A stretch of 64,000 bases of DNA from Kribbella antiqua (GCF_004345665.1 NZ_SLWR01000003.1:186001-250000); one strand, 5' to 3'. Positions 15,910 to 25,281 are shown, counted from the first letter of the stretch. Numbers and translations are program-made. Notes: generated by a model not told the origin, from the letters alone.

Positions 15910-16460
15910 GGCAAGTCCTTGCTCTCGATCCGTTCGATGGTGGTCGCGAGCCAGTCGCGCTCGCCGGCCAATTGGGTCCGGAGGTAGTCGCCGCCCATCC
16001 AGTACGCCTCCGGCACCTGCCGTGCCTGGGCGCCGGCCAGCGCTTCGTCGATGTCGGCCAGCCAGCGATCCAGGTGCACGATCCGGCGGCGGAACCGGAG
16101 TACGGCGTCGTCCGCGTCGAGGTTGTGCGCTTCGCTCAGCACGACGGGGAAGAGCGGATATTCGTGGACGTACTCCTCGATTCCCGCCTCTACTCGCCGG
16201 GTCAGGGCGTCGCTGCCCTCCGGAGTGATCTCGTACGTCGTCCGTTCCGGGCGGTTGCCGGCTCGTTCGGTGCCGATGGCGCGGACGTAGTTCTGCTGGG
16301 CCATCCGCTCGACCGTGTGGTACAGCGAGCCCGGCCGGACCTTGACGAGCCAGTGCGAGTGCCGCCTGACCAGCAGTTGGTACATCTCGTAGGCGTGCAT
16401 CGGCTCCTCCTTCAGCAACGCCAGCACCGAGATCGCCAACGGAGTGAGTTCGGCCGCCAT
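15888..16460 (-). CDS. PadR family transcriptional regulator
   Basis: A 190-residue regulator with an N-terminal winged helix (LTPLAISVLALLKEEPMHAYEMYQLL, typical of PadR) and a C-terminal helical dimerisation arm (Vir_act_alpha_C type, residues 95-185). PadR proteins sense phenolics or drugs and usually repress their own promoter and a linked exporter. ATG at 16460 is chosen because GGAGG precedes it by four bases. Two small palindromes lie 30-52 bases upstream and are operator candidates. Confidence 0.92.
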   Translation of the reverse strand: MAAELTPLAISVLALLKEEPMHAYEMYQLLVRRHSHWLVKVRPGSLYHTVERMAQQNYVRAIGTERAGNRPERTTYEITPEGSDALTRRVEAGIEEYVHEYPLFPVVLSEAHNLDADDAVLRFRRRIVHLDRWLADIDEALAGAQARQVPEAYWMGGDYLRTQLAGERDWLATTIERIESKDLPWQPRNK

Positions 16461-16489
16461 AATCCTCCACCCGGATTGTTCCGCACGAA

Positions 16490-16512
16490 ATGTTCCACAT
16501 GGAGTATTACTC
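16490..16512. promoter_or_regulatory. Candidate PadR operators
   Basis: Two adjacent palindromes, ATGTTCCACAT (16490-16500) and GAGTATTACTC (16502-16512), upstream of padR. ATGT/ACAT half sites are typical of PadR operators. Confidence 0.4.
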
Positions 16513-16532
16513 TCGACCGGCTCCGAACGCAA

Positions 16533-16568
16533 CCCACCCCCGGTTCGTCGATGCGAACCGGGGGTGGG
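16533..16568 (-). terminator. Terminator of disA
   Basis: Perfect 15-bp stem CCCACCCCCGGTTCG / CGAACCGGGGGTGGG with loop TCGATG, located 13 bases beyond the disA stop. Confidence 0.85.
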
Positions 16569-16581
16569 GAGGTGTCAGGGA

Positions 16582-17676
16582 TCAGACGTAGCGTTCGAGG
16601 ATGCTGGATTCGGCTAGGCGGGAGAGGCCTTCGCGGACCGTGCGGGCGCGGTTCTCGCCGACGCCTTCGACCGTCTGCAGGTCGTCGATGCTTGCCGCGA
16701 GCAACTTCTGTAGGTGGCCGAAGTGGTCGATCAGCCGGTCGATCACGGCGCCCGGCAGTCGCGGCACCTTGGCCAGCAGGCGATACCCGCGCGGCGTCAC
16801 GGCGGCATCCAGCTGCTCGGCCCCACCGAGCTGCAACGCTCGCGCCACCTGCCCGATGTCGAGCAGATCCGTCGGGCTGACCGCATCGAGCTCGAGCAGC
16901 ACGTCGTCCGCCGTCTTCGGCCTGCGACCGGTGGCCGGCGGCAGATAATCCCGTACGACGAGCTCGCGCTCACCGGCGACACCGGCGACCAGCTCGTTCA
17001 GCTGCAGGGTGAGCAACCGCCCGTCGGTCCCCAGCTCGACGACGTAACCGTCGATCTCGGTCGCGATCCGCCGTACCATCTCCAGCCGCTGGGCCACCGC
17101 GGCCACGTCGCGGACGGTGACGAGGTCCTCGATCTCGAGCGCGGACAGCGTCCCGGACACTTCGTCGAGGCGGAGCTTGTACCGCTCGAGGGTGGCGAGC
17201 GCCTGGTTGGCGCGCGACAGGATCGCGCCGGAGTCCTCCAGCACGTACCGCTGGTCGTCGACGTACAGCGCGATGATGTGCATCGACTGCGACACCGAGA
17301 TCACCGGGAACCCGGTCTGCCGGGCGACCCGGTCGGCGGTGCGGTGCCGGGTGCCGGTCTCGTCGGTGTGGATCGACGGGTCCGGCATCAGGTGCACGGC
17401 GGCCCGGATCAGCTTGGTGGCGTCGCGGTCCAGGATGATCGCGCCGTCCATCTTGCTCAGCTCGCGCAGCCCGGTCGCGGAGAAATCGACGTCGATCTCG
17501 AAGCCGCCGGTCGAGATCGAATCGACCGTCTTGTCGTGACCCAGGACGAGCAGGGCGCCGGTACGCCCGCGCAGGATCCGTTCCAGGCCTTCGCGCAGTT
17601 CGGTACCGGGTGCCACCGCCGCGAGGGTCGCGCGCATCCGGGCGCCGGTGCTGTTCTTGTCGGAATTGGGGGCCAC
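16582..17676 (-). CDS. disA: DNA integrity scanning diadenylate cyclase DisA
   Basis: Makes cyclic di-AMP from two ATP and monitors DNA lesions. The 364-residue protein has the DAC catalytic domain with the DGA motif (77-79, in [10 protein letters not shown]) and the RHR motif (110-112, in [10 protein letters not shown]). A helical linker follows, then a C-terminal RuvA-like helix-hairpin-helix ([23 protein letters not shown]). Start is uncertain: the frame is open to 17727. GTG at 17676 is preferred because TAGACT precedes it by eight bases and it gives the N-terminus (V/M)APNSDKN, similar in length to Streptomyces DisA. In many bacteria disA is next to radA; here a ketosynthase gene lies between them. 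Confidence 0.93.
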   Translation of the reverse strand: MAPNSDKNSTGARMRATLAAVAPGTELREGLERILRGRTGALLVLGHDKTVDSISTGGFEIDVDFSATGLRELSKMDGAIILDRDATKLIRAAVHLMPDPSIHTDETGTRHRTADRVARQTGFPVISVSQSMHIIALYVDDQRYVLEDSGAILSRANQALATLERYKLRLDEVSGTLSALEIEDLVTVRDVAAVAQRLEMVRRIATEIDGYVVELGTDGRLLTLQLNELVAGVAGERELVVRDYLPPATGRRPKTADDVLLELDAVSPTDLLDIGQVARALQLGGAEQLDAAVTPRGYRLLAKVPRLPGAVIDRLIDHFGHLQKLLAASIDDLQTVEGVGENRARTVREGLSRLAESSILERYV

Positions 17677-17844
17677 GATCACTGAGTCTATGCGGTTGGC
17701 AGCGGGCCGTGCGGCCGATGTCCGCACCGACCGGCCAGTCGCCGCATTGCCCCTGCAAGTGCGCGTGCATCCGCCCGTGCACCCGTTCCGTGCAGGGGGT
17801 CTTCCCCGCGTGAATCCGCCGGGTTGGGTGCGGCGGTGGTAGTG

Positions 17845-18783
17845 CTACGGGCAGCGGATGACCTGGCCGGCGTACGAGAGACCGCCGCCGAAACCGAACA
17901 GCAGTACCGGCGCGCCGGACGGGATTTCGCGCTTCTCGATCAGCTTCGACAATGCGATCGGGATGCTCGCGGCCGAGGTGTTGCCGGACTCGACGACGTC
18001 CTTGGCGACCACCGCGTTGACCGCGCCGAGCCGCTTGGCCAGCGGCTCGATGATGCGCAGGTTGGCCTGGTGCAGGACGACGCCGCCGAGCTCCTCGGGA
18101 GTGATGCCGGCCTTCTCGCACACCTGCTTGGCGATCACCGGGAGCTGGGTCGTGGTCCAGCGGAAGACGGCCTGGCCTTCCTGGGCGAACTTGGCGTTCG
18201 GGCCCTCGATCCGGACCGCGTCCGACATCTCCGGCACCGAACCCCAGACGACCGGGCTGATCTCGGGCTCGTCGCTGGCGACCACGACCGCCGCGCCCGC
18301 GCCGTCGCCGATCAGCACGCAGGTGGTCCGGTCGGTCCAGTCGGTGAAGTCGCTGAGCTTCTCCACCCCGATGACGAGAGCCTTCGACGCTGCGCCGGCC
18401 CGGATGGCGTGATCGGTGGTCGCCATCGCGTGGCTGAAGCCGGAGCAGGCGGTGTTCACGTCGAGGGCGGCCGGGTTGCCGAGGCCGAGGCGGGTGGCGA
18501 CCCGGGCGGCGATGTTCGGTGACCGGTCGATCGCCGTACAGGTGGCGACGACGACCAGGTCGATCTCGGCCTTGTCGATGCCGGCGTTCGCGATCGCCTT
18601 CTCGGCGGCGAGCCAGGCCATCTCGTCGACCTGCTCGTCGGGTGCCGCGATCCGGCGCTCGCGGATGCCGACCCGGCTCTGGATCCACTCGTCGCTGGTC
18701 TCCACGATGGTGGCCAGCTCGTCGTTGGTGAGCACCCGCTCCGGCTGGTAGTGGCCGAGCGCGACAACTCTGGATCCGGTCAT
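17845..18783 (-). CDS. Beta-ketoacyl-ACP synthase III family protein (FabH-like)
   Basis: Condenses an acyl-CoA starter with malonyl-ACP to begin fatty acid (or polyketide) synthesis. The 312-residue thiolase-fold protein has the full catalytic triad: Cys113 in NTACSGFS, His238 in HQANLRI and Asn268 in SGNTSAAS. The C-terminal GFGGGLSYAGQ is typical of FabH. AGGAG lies eight bases before the ATG. It sits alone between radA and disA with no other fatty acid genes nearby, so whether it is the housekeeping FabH or a second copy cannot be judged here. Confidence 0.92.
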   Translation of the reverse strand: MTGSRVVALGHYQPERVLTNDELATIVETSDEWIQSRVGIRERRIAAPDEQVDEMAWLAAEKAIANAGIDKAEIDLVVVATCTAIDRSPNIAARVATRLGLGNPAALDVNTACSGFSHAMATTDHAIRAGAASKALVIGVEKLSDFTDWTDRTTCVLIGDGAGAAVVVASDEPEISPVVWGSVPEMSDAVRIEGPNAKFAQEGQAVFRWTTTQLPVIAKQVCEKAGITPEELGGVVLHQANLRIIEPLAKRLGAVNAVVAKDVVESGNTSAASIPIALSKLIEKREIPSGAPVLLFGFGGGLSYAGQVIRCP

Positions 18784-18948
18784 CTTGGGGTGCTCCTGCG
18801 GTCATCCGGCCAGGCCGGCGGGGGCCCGGGCTCGGCACTGAACCCGGCGGGGCGCTCCCCAGGGTACGTTCCCGGCTCCACCCCGTGGATCCTCCGTCTC
18901 ACGGATGTGCGCGGAAACACAGGCGCTACCGCGCAGCAGGATCACGGC

Positions 18949-20349
18949 TCAGGTGAGGCCGGCGGCGTGCAGGGCGGAGGGGAGGTCGGCGGCCGCGAAG
19001 ACTCTGAGGCCGTACTTCGACTGCATGTCCATCGCCTTCAGTTCCTTGCCGCGGTTGGGCACGTCCGCGGGCACGATCGCCTTGGTGAACCCGAGCCGCG
19101 CCGCCTCGGCCAGCCGCTTCTCCAGCCCGCCGACCCGTCGTACCTCACCGGCCAGCCCGACCTCGCCGATCGCGATCAGCCCGGGATGGATCGGCCGGTC
19201 CATCACCGACGACGTGACCGCGATCGCGACGGCCAGGTCCGCCACCGGCTCGGCGATCTTCACTCCGCCGACCGTGGCGACGTACACCTCCTGGTCGGTC
19301 AGCTTCAGCCCGACCCGATTCCCCAGTACGGCGAGCACCATCGACACCCGGGACGACTCCACCCCGGACGTGGTCCGGCGTGGTTGTGGCGCGGCCGATG
19401 GCCCAACCAACGCTTGTACCTCAGCCAGCAGTGGCCGACGGCCCTCCATCATCACGGTCACGCACGTCCCCGCGACGGGCTCGGCGTGCTCGGAGACGAA
19501 CAGGCCGGTCGGGTCCGACACCTCGACGATGCCGGTGTCGACCATGTCGAAACAGCCGACCTCGTCGGACGGGCCGAACCGGTTCTTCGTCGCTCGCACC
19601 ATCCGGAAGCCGGAGTGCCGGTCACCGTCGAACGCGAGTACGACGTCGACCAGGTGCTCGAGCATGCGAGGACCCGCGATGGCGCCGTCCTTGGTGACAT
19701 GCCCGACCAGTACGACGGCGATGTGCCGCTCCTTCGCGAGTCGCACCAACGCACCGGTCACCTCGCGGACCTGGGTCACGCCACCGGGCGCGCCGTCGAC
19801 CTCGGGGTGCGCCATCGTCTGGACCGAGTCGATGACGAGGAACGACGGCTCGACCGCGTCCACCTGGCCGACGACCGCGGACAGGTCGGTCTCGGCGGCA
19901 AGGTAGAGCTCGTCGACCAGCGCGTCGGTCCGGCCAGCTCTCAGTCGGACCTGGGCGGCGGACTCCTCGCCGGAGACGTAAAGCGTGCGCTGACCGCGCC
20001 GAGCCGATTGGGCCGCGACCTCCAGCAGCAGGGTGGACTTGCCGACACCTGGCTCGCCCGCGAGCAGGATCACGGCACCTGGTACGACGCCGCCGCCCAG
20101 GACTCGGTCGAGCTCGGCGATGCCGGTCGGGCGGGACTCGGCTTCGATCGCGGAGACCTTGGCGATCGGCATGGCCGGTGACGACACTGGCCCGGCGGCG
20201 ATCCGGGCAGCTTTGGGCGCCCCGACCTCGGCGACGGTGCCCCACGCCTGGCACTCGCCACACCGGCCGATCCAGCGCGCCGACGTCCAGCCGCACTCCG
20301 AGCACGCGAACGCCGGCTTCGCCTTGGTGTTCCCCGCTGCCTTCGCCAT
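18949..20349 (-). CDS. radA: DNA repair protein RadA (Sms)
   Basis: RecA-like branch-migration ATPase that helps process recombination intermediates. The 466-residue protein has an N-terminal zinc finger (C16, C19, C30, C33), a RecA core with Walker A GEPGVGKST near residue 100, the RadA-specific KNRFG motif near 255, and a C-terminal Lon-protease-like domain (from about 280) without the Lon catalytic Ser-Lys arrangement. Start ATG at 20349 gives the family N-terminus MAKAAGNTKAKPAFACSECG and is preceded by TAGGTT at leaderless spacing. Confidence 0.96.
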   Translation of the reverse strand: MAKAAGNTKAKPAFACSECGWTSARWIGRCGECQAWGTVAEVGAPKAARIAAGPVSSPAMPIAKVSAIEAESRPTGIAELDRVLGGGVVPGAVILLAGEPGVGKSTLLLEVAAQSARRGQRTLYVSGEESAAQVRLRAGRTDALVDELYLAAETDLSAVVGQVDAVEPSFLVIDSVQTMAHPEVDGAPGGVTQVREVTGALVRLAKERHIAVVLVGHVTKDGAIAGPRMLEHLVDVVLAFDGDRHSGFRMVRATKNRFGPSDEVGCFDMVDTGIVEVSDPTGLFVSEHAEPVAGTCVTVMMEGRRPLLAEVQALVGPSAAPQPRRTTSGVESSRVSMVLAVLGNRVGLKLTDQEVYVATVGGVKIAEPVADLAVAIAVTSSVMDRPIHPGLIAIGEVGLAGEVRRVGGLEKRLAEAARLGFTKAIVPADVPNRGKELKAMDMQSKYGLRVFAAADLPSALHAAGLT

Positions 20350-20356
20350 GCCGACA

Positions 20357-20362
20357 AACCTA
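20357..20362 (-). promoter_or_regulatory. Putative -10 of radA, leaderless
   Basis: Minus-strand TAGGTT, seven bases, ATG. It decides for 20349 over the upstream in-frame start at 20400. Confidence 0.45.
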
Positions 20363-20401
20363 GAGGACGCCGCCGACAGAACGCCGGAGTTCATCCACAA
20401 G

Positions 20402-21721
20402 TCAATGGCGGAAGTGGTTTCGGAGCCGGGCGAGGAGACGGCGGATCCAGCTCACGGCGGTCTGATGCGAGGCTTCTTCGGTGACTTCCGGCGGCTGCGT
20501 GGGCTCGCGGGCGGCTTCGAGATATTGCGTCAGCAGCTCGCTTTCGGAACCTCGGAGCACTGCGCTCTGTTCGAGCAGCTCACGCCCGCGTTCGCGGCTG
20601 CCGGCGACGACTTCGGCGGAGCCAAGGTGTTGCAGGCAGCGGGCGAGGCCTTCGATTTCGTCGATCTCGGCGTACAGGTGTTCGGCGTGCTGCCACCAGC
20701 GTCTGGCCTCGTATCGGCTGCCCTGCATCCACGCGGCCACGCCCATGAGCTCGGACGCGTGTGCCTGGCCGCTGACGTCTCCGGCGGCAGTAGCCCGGGC
20801 TACTGCGGGCCGGAGCTGGTCGAGAGCGCCTTCGGCGTCCTGTTGATACAGGTGGACAACTGCCAGGTTGATCTGGATCGCCACCTCGGCAGCAAGGTCC
20901 GGGCCCGGTCTGCTCAGCCGTGCGTCCTCCAACCGGTCGCGGGCATTCAGCACGGCCTCTTCCCGGTCGTTGCCCGCCGGCGACCGCTCTGCGCGTGCCA
21001 GGTGCAGCAGGGCTCGCTCTACCTGCCGGCGGGTCGTCAGTGCGGCCGCCGTACGGCTGTGGGTCGCCACGCTGTCCGAGATCCCCAGCCGCGTGGTGGC
21101 CGTCTCCACGTCGCCCATGAGCCTGAACGCCGTTGCCGCACGGGCTGCGGCGAGCTCCGCCAGGTCACGCCGGCCACATCCGTCGGCGACCGCGGTCAGG
21201 AAGTCACTCAACTCCAGCAACGCTTCAGCGTCGTACCTGCGCAGGTACCAGACCTCCAGGGCGTCACAGATCCGTGCGAGGTCGTCCGCGGTGTCCACTC
21301 GTGGTTTCTCGTTCTGCAGCAGCTCACGCAGCCCTGACTCGTTCGTCGAGAACCACTCCGCCGCAGCCATCCCGCCCGCACCCGAGCCGAGAGCGACCAT
21401 CGAGCGCTCGGCCTCCTCCGCCGCGAGGTGCAGGCCCGTAGCCTCCGCCACCGCCGTGATCTGCTGGCGCCGACGCCGGCGCTCCCGCAGGGCCGGAGGT
21501 ATGTAGTAGATCCCGCAGATCACCGCGCACGCGGCGGTCATGGTGTAGCCCGCCAGCTCGAGCCAGCCGCCGCTGTCGAGCGTTTGCGCAAGCTTCTCGC
21601 CCACGATCCCGGACAGCAGAGCTGACGCGATGGCGACGATGCCGAAAAAGCCACCCCTTCTGCGGCTCTCCCGATCCCTGTCCTCCGGCCGGCGTTCTTC
21701 CTCAGGTGGAGCGTCGGTCAT
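20402..21721 (-). CDS. Membrane-anchored TPR-like protein
   Basis: A 439-residue protein with a charged N-terminus, two transmembrane helices (about 25-45 and 55-75) and a long alpha-helical cytoplasmic region of TPR-like repeats (from about 120 to 400; for example AEVAIQINLAVVHLYQQDAEGALDQL and ARCLQHLGSAEVVAGSRERGRELLEQ). It is the last gene of a four-gene ABC transporter operon; its ATG overlaps the permease stop (ATGA), so it is translationally coupled to the transporter. A scaffold or sensory partner role is possible, but no motif shows a specific activity. Confidence 0.75.
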   Translation of the reverse strand: MTDAPPEEERRPEDRDRESRRRGGFFGIVAIASALLSGIVGEKLAQTLDSGGWLELAGYTMTAACAVICGIYYIPPALRERRRRRQQITAVAEATGLHLAAEEAERSMVALGSGAGGMAAAEWFSTNESGLRELLQNEKPRVDTADDLARICDALEVWYLRRYDAEALLELSDFLTAVADGCGRRDLAELAAARAATAFRLMGDVETATTRLGISDSVATHSRTAAALTTRRQVERALLHLARAERSPAGNDREEAVLNARDRLEDARLSRPGPDLAAEVAIQINLAVVHLYQQDAEGALDQLRPAVARATAAGDVSGQAHASELMGVAAWMQGSRYEARRWWQHAEHLYAEIDEIEGLARCLQHLGSAEVVAGSRERGRELLEQSAVLRGSESELLTQYLEAAREPTQPPEVTEEASHQTAVSWIRRLLARLRNHFRH

Positions 21722-23490
21722 GGCCTGCTCCCCACAGTCAGGCCACGCACGACCGTCTGCCAGAACGACAGCATCAGCACCACCGGCACAACAGAAGCGA
21801 CAACAGCCGCGGCTGCAACAGTTCCACTGGACGAGGAGAACTGCCGAGCCTCACCCCACAACACCAGCGACAGGGGCGTCGTACCAGGACCACTGATCAG
21901 GAATCCGACGATGAAGTCGTTCCACACCAGTGCAAACTCCAGCACCGCCACAGCAACCAGCGCAGGCCGATACGTCCGCTGCACAGTCGCCAGTACGGCG
22001 CTCTGTCGCGCTGGCCCCTGCAATGCCTCAGACACCAACGCAGGCGGAGCAGACGCGAAAGCAGACCGCAGAAGCAGCACAGCGAACGGCAGGCCCGCGG
22101 CCGCATGTACCAAGGCCAGTGCGAGCCGCGACCCAGCCAACCCCGCCGCACCGATCGCATCCCGCAGCGGGGCGGCGTACATCTGCACCGGCGTCACGGC
22201 CAGCACCACGAACACAGACGTCACGACACGGCCCAACCACTGCGGCAGACCACCCCACGCGACCAGATAGGCCGTCGGTACGGCGATCACCAGCAACACA
22301 GCCGTCGCAGCACCAGCGATGAGCACGGTCGACAGCAACGCCCGGAACAACCCGACATTCGCCGCAGCAGCGAACGAAGAGAACCCCAGCCCCGACAACG
22401 ACCACCAACCGCGCAGACCGGCCTCCCGCGGCGAGTGCAACGCAGTAGCGACCAGCACCACGGCCGGCAGGATCCAGACCAGGCTCACCGCGAAGCCGAC
22501 AATCCACCCGATCCGCCGTACCCGCTTGCTGGGCTTCGGCCGGCCCACTGACGCATCAGGCGGTACCACAGCCACCGGCATCGCCCACCGACGCCGCCGC
22601 AGCCCACGTACGCCGATCACTCCGACGGCAGCGACGATCGCGAACAACACCACGCCAAGCGCCGCAGTGCGACCCGGGTCGGCACCAGTGGTCGTCGCAC
22701 GCCACCAGTTGAGTCCGAGCACATCCGCAGACCGCTGCATCGGCCCGGGTACGACGATCAGTACCAGGTCGAACACCCGCACTGCCGCGATGACGAGGGT
22801 CAGCGTCACCACACCGGTGATGGGACGCAGCAACGGGATCTCCAGCATGGACAGTCGTCGCCAGCCGCTGACACCTTCCGCAGCGAGCGTGCGGCTCACG
22901 TCGTCGGGTATCGCATCCAGGCCGGCGCGGAACAACGAGACGACGTACCCCAGCCAGGTCCAGCCGAAGGCGGAGACCAGCACCAGCCAGAACAGGCCAG
23001 GGCCGAGCCAGACCGGGCTGGAGCCGAACAGCTGTGTCCAGACCGCCGTCACGGTGCCGCGTTCCGGCGTGGCGTCGAAGATCAGCCGGAATGTTGCCCC
23101 CGACACCAATACCGACACGGCGAACGGGATCACCAGTGCGGGTTGCAGGAACGATGTCACCGCTGGCAGTCGATAGCTCAACAGGGCAAGGAGAAACCCG
23201 ACCACCACCAGGCCGAACGCGACCAGCACCCAGAGCAGACTATTGCCCACGGCACGTAATGCGCCCGGATCGCCCATCACCGCGAAGTTGCCGAACCCGA
23301 AACCGTCCGGTGTCCGGAAGGCCGCGACGACAGTCACACCGATCGGCACCAGCAGCAGACAGCTCAGCAGCAGCGCGGGCAGTCCCAGCAGGTACGGCCC
23401 GGCCGGTCGGCGGGGTTTGCCCGGCACAGGCCGGCCGCTGACCTCGCGCCCGACCACCTCGAGCGACAGGCCGTTGCTCTGCAGGCCCAT
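21718..23490 (-). CDS. Fused double-permease subunit of a sugar-type ABC importer
   Basis: A 590-residue inner-membrane protein that joins two binding-protein-dependent permease domains normally made as separate MalF- and MalG-like proteins. The first spans about residues 30-300, the second about 325-585. Each has about six helices and an EAA-type coupling loop (AAEGVSGWRRLSMLEIPLLRP in the first, SEALQGPARQSAVLATVQRTYRP in the second). The start overlaps the stop of the binding protein gene by one base. A single-chain permease would fix the heterodimer. The second EAA loop is less canonical, as is the partner ATPase. Confidence 0.88.
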   Translation of the reverse strand: MGLQSNGLSLEVVGREVSGRPVPGKPRRPAGPYLLGLPALLLSCLLLVPIGVTVVAAFRTPDGFGFGNFAVMGDPGALRAVGNSLLWVLVAFGLVVVGFLLALLSYRLPAVTSFLQPALVIPFAVSVLVSGATFRLIFDATPERGTVTAVWTQLFGSSPVWLGPGLFWLVLVSAFGWTWLGYVVSLFRAGLDAIPDDVSRTLAAEGVSGWRRLSMLEIPLLRPITGVVTLTLVIAAVRVFDLVLIVVPGPMQRSADVLGLNWWRATTTGADPGRTAALGVVLFAIVAAVGVIGVRGLRRRRWAMPVAVVPPDASVGRPKPSKRVRRIGWIVGFAVSLVWILPAVVLVATALHSPREAGLRGWWSLSGLGFSSFAAAANVGLFRALLSTVLIAGAATAVLLVIAVPTAYLVAWGGLPQWLGRVVTSVFVVLAVTPVQMYAAPLRDAIGAAGLAGSRLALALVHAAAGLPFAVLLLRSAFASAPPALVSEALQGPARQSAVLATVQRTYRPALVAVAVLEFALVWNDFIVGFLISGPGTTPLSLVLWGEARQFSSSSGTVAAAAVVASVVPVVLMLSFWQTVVRGLTVGSRP

Positions 23491-24740
23491 CAGCCCTCCA
23501 CCTTCCGCAACTCGGTCATCGCCGCGTCGACCGCATCAGCCACCACGCCGTTGCCGCGGTCGCCGATGCGGATCAAGAAGTCAGTGAGGACTCGCCAGAG
23601 CCTGTCAATGTCACCGAGCCGCCCGAGCCGGTCTGAGAGGTCGAACTGCAGCAGGCCGCCCGGCGTGGCCAACTGCTCCGCCAGCCGAGTGAGCTCGGGG
23701 GAGTAGCCCGTCACCCGTCCATCAGCGAGGAACCCACCTTCCTTGATCCACGGATCCGCTGCCGCTGGAGCGGCGAGACGTCGTACCAGGTCTCGGGCGT
23801 CGTCGGTGGTGGGCTTCGGCAGCACCATGACGTCACCGCCCACCACTACTGGAGCTGCTGCACCAGAGCTGAGCGGTGGGAAGGTGAAGAGGCCGATGTC
23901 GTTGGGGTCCGCGGCGAAGGACCGCACTACAGGCTCTGCGAAGTCAGAGGCCAGCACCATGGCAGCTCTGCGATGGCCGAACACCTCGACGATGGCATCA
24001 GGGAACTGCTGTACCAGTGAGCGCTTCACACCACCTGCCAGCGTTTCAGGCGCCGACCACATGCTGCCCAACAGACGCAGGGCAGCCGCGAACTGTGGCT
24101 GCCGTGACGGACGTGGAGTGGTCGCTGTCGCGAGTGCCGCGTAGACAGACGGAGCTATACCGAGCAGCACGTTCTCCAGGAAGTCCGTGAGCACCCAGCC
24201 ATCTCCGGCAGCCAGAGACAGCGGACGGATGCCAGCCTGCGTCAGCGTCCGGTTGAGCGTCAGCCACTCGCTCCACAGCCGCGGCGGTTCGACTCCGACC
24301 TCTCGGAACACCGACGGCCGGTACCAGACCGCGGACTTGTGTGCCGTCTTGAATGGGACGCCGTACGTAATTCCGCCTTGCACCAGGAGTTCGGACCAGA
24401 GCCGGGCCCGGCCGAGCTGTGCCACGTCGTCTGGAATGGGTTCCAGGTCGCGGAGCTGGCGCGGGACGAGTCCAGGCTGCGGCAGCATCACGATGTCCGG
24501 CCGGTGTGGCGAGCGAGGGCCGAAGGCGGTCGAGATGTCATCGCCCAGCGGTACGGTCTCCACTGGATAGTCCAGCTTGCCGAGCCCTTCGAGTACGGCG
24601 TGGAACGCACGCAGCTCCTGCCCACTCCAGCTCACCGCGATCCGCACACTGCGACGTAGCCCAAGGACGTCACTGGAACACCCAGCAGCTAGCAGCGATG
24701 TCGCAGCAGCTCCCAGGAACGCGCGTCGATTATGCGGCAC
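23490..24740 (-). CDS. ABC transporter solute-binding lipoprotein
   Basis: A 416-residue extracytoplasmic binding protein of the sugar family (SBP_bac_1/8 type). The N-terminus has a twin-arginine-like motif NRRAFLG followed by a hydrophobic stretch and a lipobox LAAGCSS, so it is probably exported by Tat and lipid-anchored at Cys21. The body shows typical features: a Trp-rich ligand region, and GGDVMVLPKPTTDDARDLVRRLAAP in the C-terminal lobe. It overlaps the upstream degenerate ATPase gene by 11 bases and the downstream permease by one base. Ligand unknown. Confidence 0.88.
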   Translation of the reverse strand: MPHNRRAFLGAAATSLLAAGCSSDVLGLRRSVRIAVSWSGQELRAFHAVLEGLGKLDYPVETVPLGDDISTAFGPRSPHRPDIVMLPQPGLVPRQLRDLEPIPDDVAQLGRARLWSELLVQGGITYGVPFKTAHKSAVWYRPSVFREVGVEPPRLWSEWLTLNRTLTQAGIRPLSLAAGDGWVLTDFLENVLLGIAPSVYAALATATTPRPSRQPQFAAALRLLGSMWSAPETLAGGVKRSLVQQFPDAIVEVFGHRRAAMVLASDFAEPVVRSFAADPNDIGLFTFPPLSSGAAAPVVVGGDVMVLPKPTTDDARDLVRRLAAPAAADPWIKEGGFLADGRVTGYSPELTRLAEQLATPGGLLQFDLSDRLGRLGDIDRLWRVLTDFLIRIGDRGNGVVADAVDAAMTELRKVEG

Positions 24741-25281
24741 GGCGGAAGCCCGTCGTACGCGCGGAATCGGTGGTGATGAGCAATAGCGCTGCAGACCAGA
24801 GCTCGGGGTTGCTCTCGAGCCGCAGCAACGAGCCCCACGTTGGCAGGCCGCTTGCGTCCTCCAGCACGATCACCGCCGGGTGTGCACGCAGCGCCCGAGC
24901 CACGCCGGCCAGCCGACGACGGCCTGGCGTGATCTCGTGCGGATAGCGATCCAGTACGTCTTCCAGGCCACACCGAGCCGCGGTCACCCGGCACTCCTCT
25001 TCAGCAGCCTTACGGGTGATCCGGTGAGTGACTGTGTGCCCGTGCACCACGTTGCCGAGCACAGTGAGGTAGGGGAGCAGACCGCCTTCAGCAGGCACCA
25101 GCCGGACCGCACCAGCGGTTTTGACCACGGCACCGTCGGGCGGCTCCTCCGCACCGATCAGCAGGTCGCCCAGTTGCCGGGCTGCGGCGGCAGAGGGCAT
25201 CACCAGCGCTCGCTGCTCACCGATGTCGATCCGGAGTCGCTCGGGCAGACCCGGTAATCGTTCGAGCAGCAGTCCGTCCAT
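24730..25281 (-). CDS. Degenerate ABC ATPase-like subunit, probably catalytically dead
   Basis: A 183-residue protein that aligns along the length of an ABC nucleotide-binding domain but has lost every catalytic motif. The P-loop region reads PSAAAARQL (29-37) without GxGKST. The Q-loop Gln is absent (VPAEGGLLP, 62-70). The signature LSGGQ is EITPGRR (116-122). Walker B LDEP is LEDA (140-143, D and E swapped), and the H-loop His is missing (ITTDS). Remaining landmarks (GGLLPYLTVLGNVVHG, RYPHEI, VARALRAHPAV) show the ancestry. It is first in an operon with the binding protein, fused permease and TPR protein. It may be a structural or regulatory subunit, with ATP hydrolysis supplied by a shared MsiK-type ATPase elsewhere. 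Confidence 0.8.
   Translation of the reverse strand: MDGLLLERLPGLPERLRIDIGEQRALVMPSAAAARQLGDLLIGAEEPPDGAVVKTAGAVRLVPAEGGLLPYLTVLGNVVHGHTVTHRITRKAAEEECRVTAARCGLEDVLDRYPHEITPGRRRLAGVARALRAHPAVIVLEDASGLPTWGSLLRLESNPELWSAALLLITTDSARTTGFRRAA

Noticed and set aside
14395-16500. 701-residue MFS fusion with an Arg-rich N-terminus
   Set aside because: The first 197 codons overlap padR in another frame; the ATG at 15909 gives a normal 504-residue exporter.
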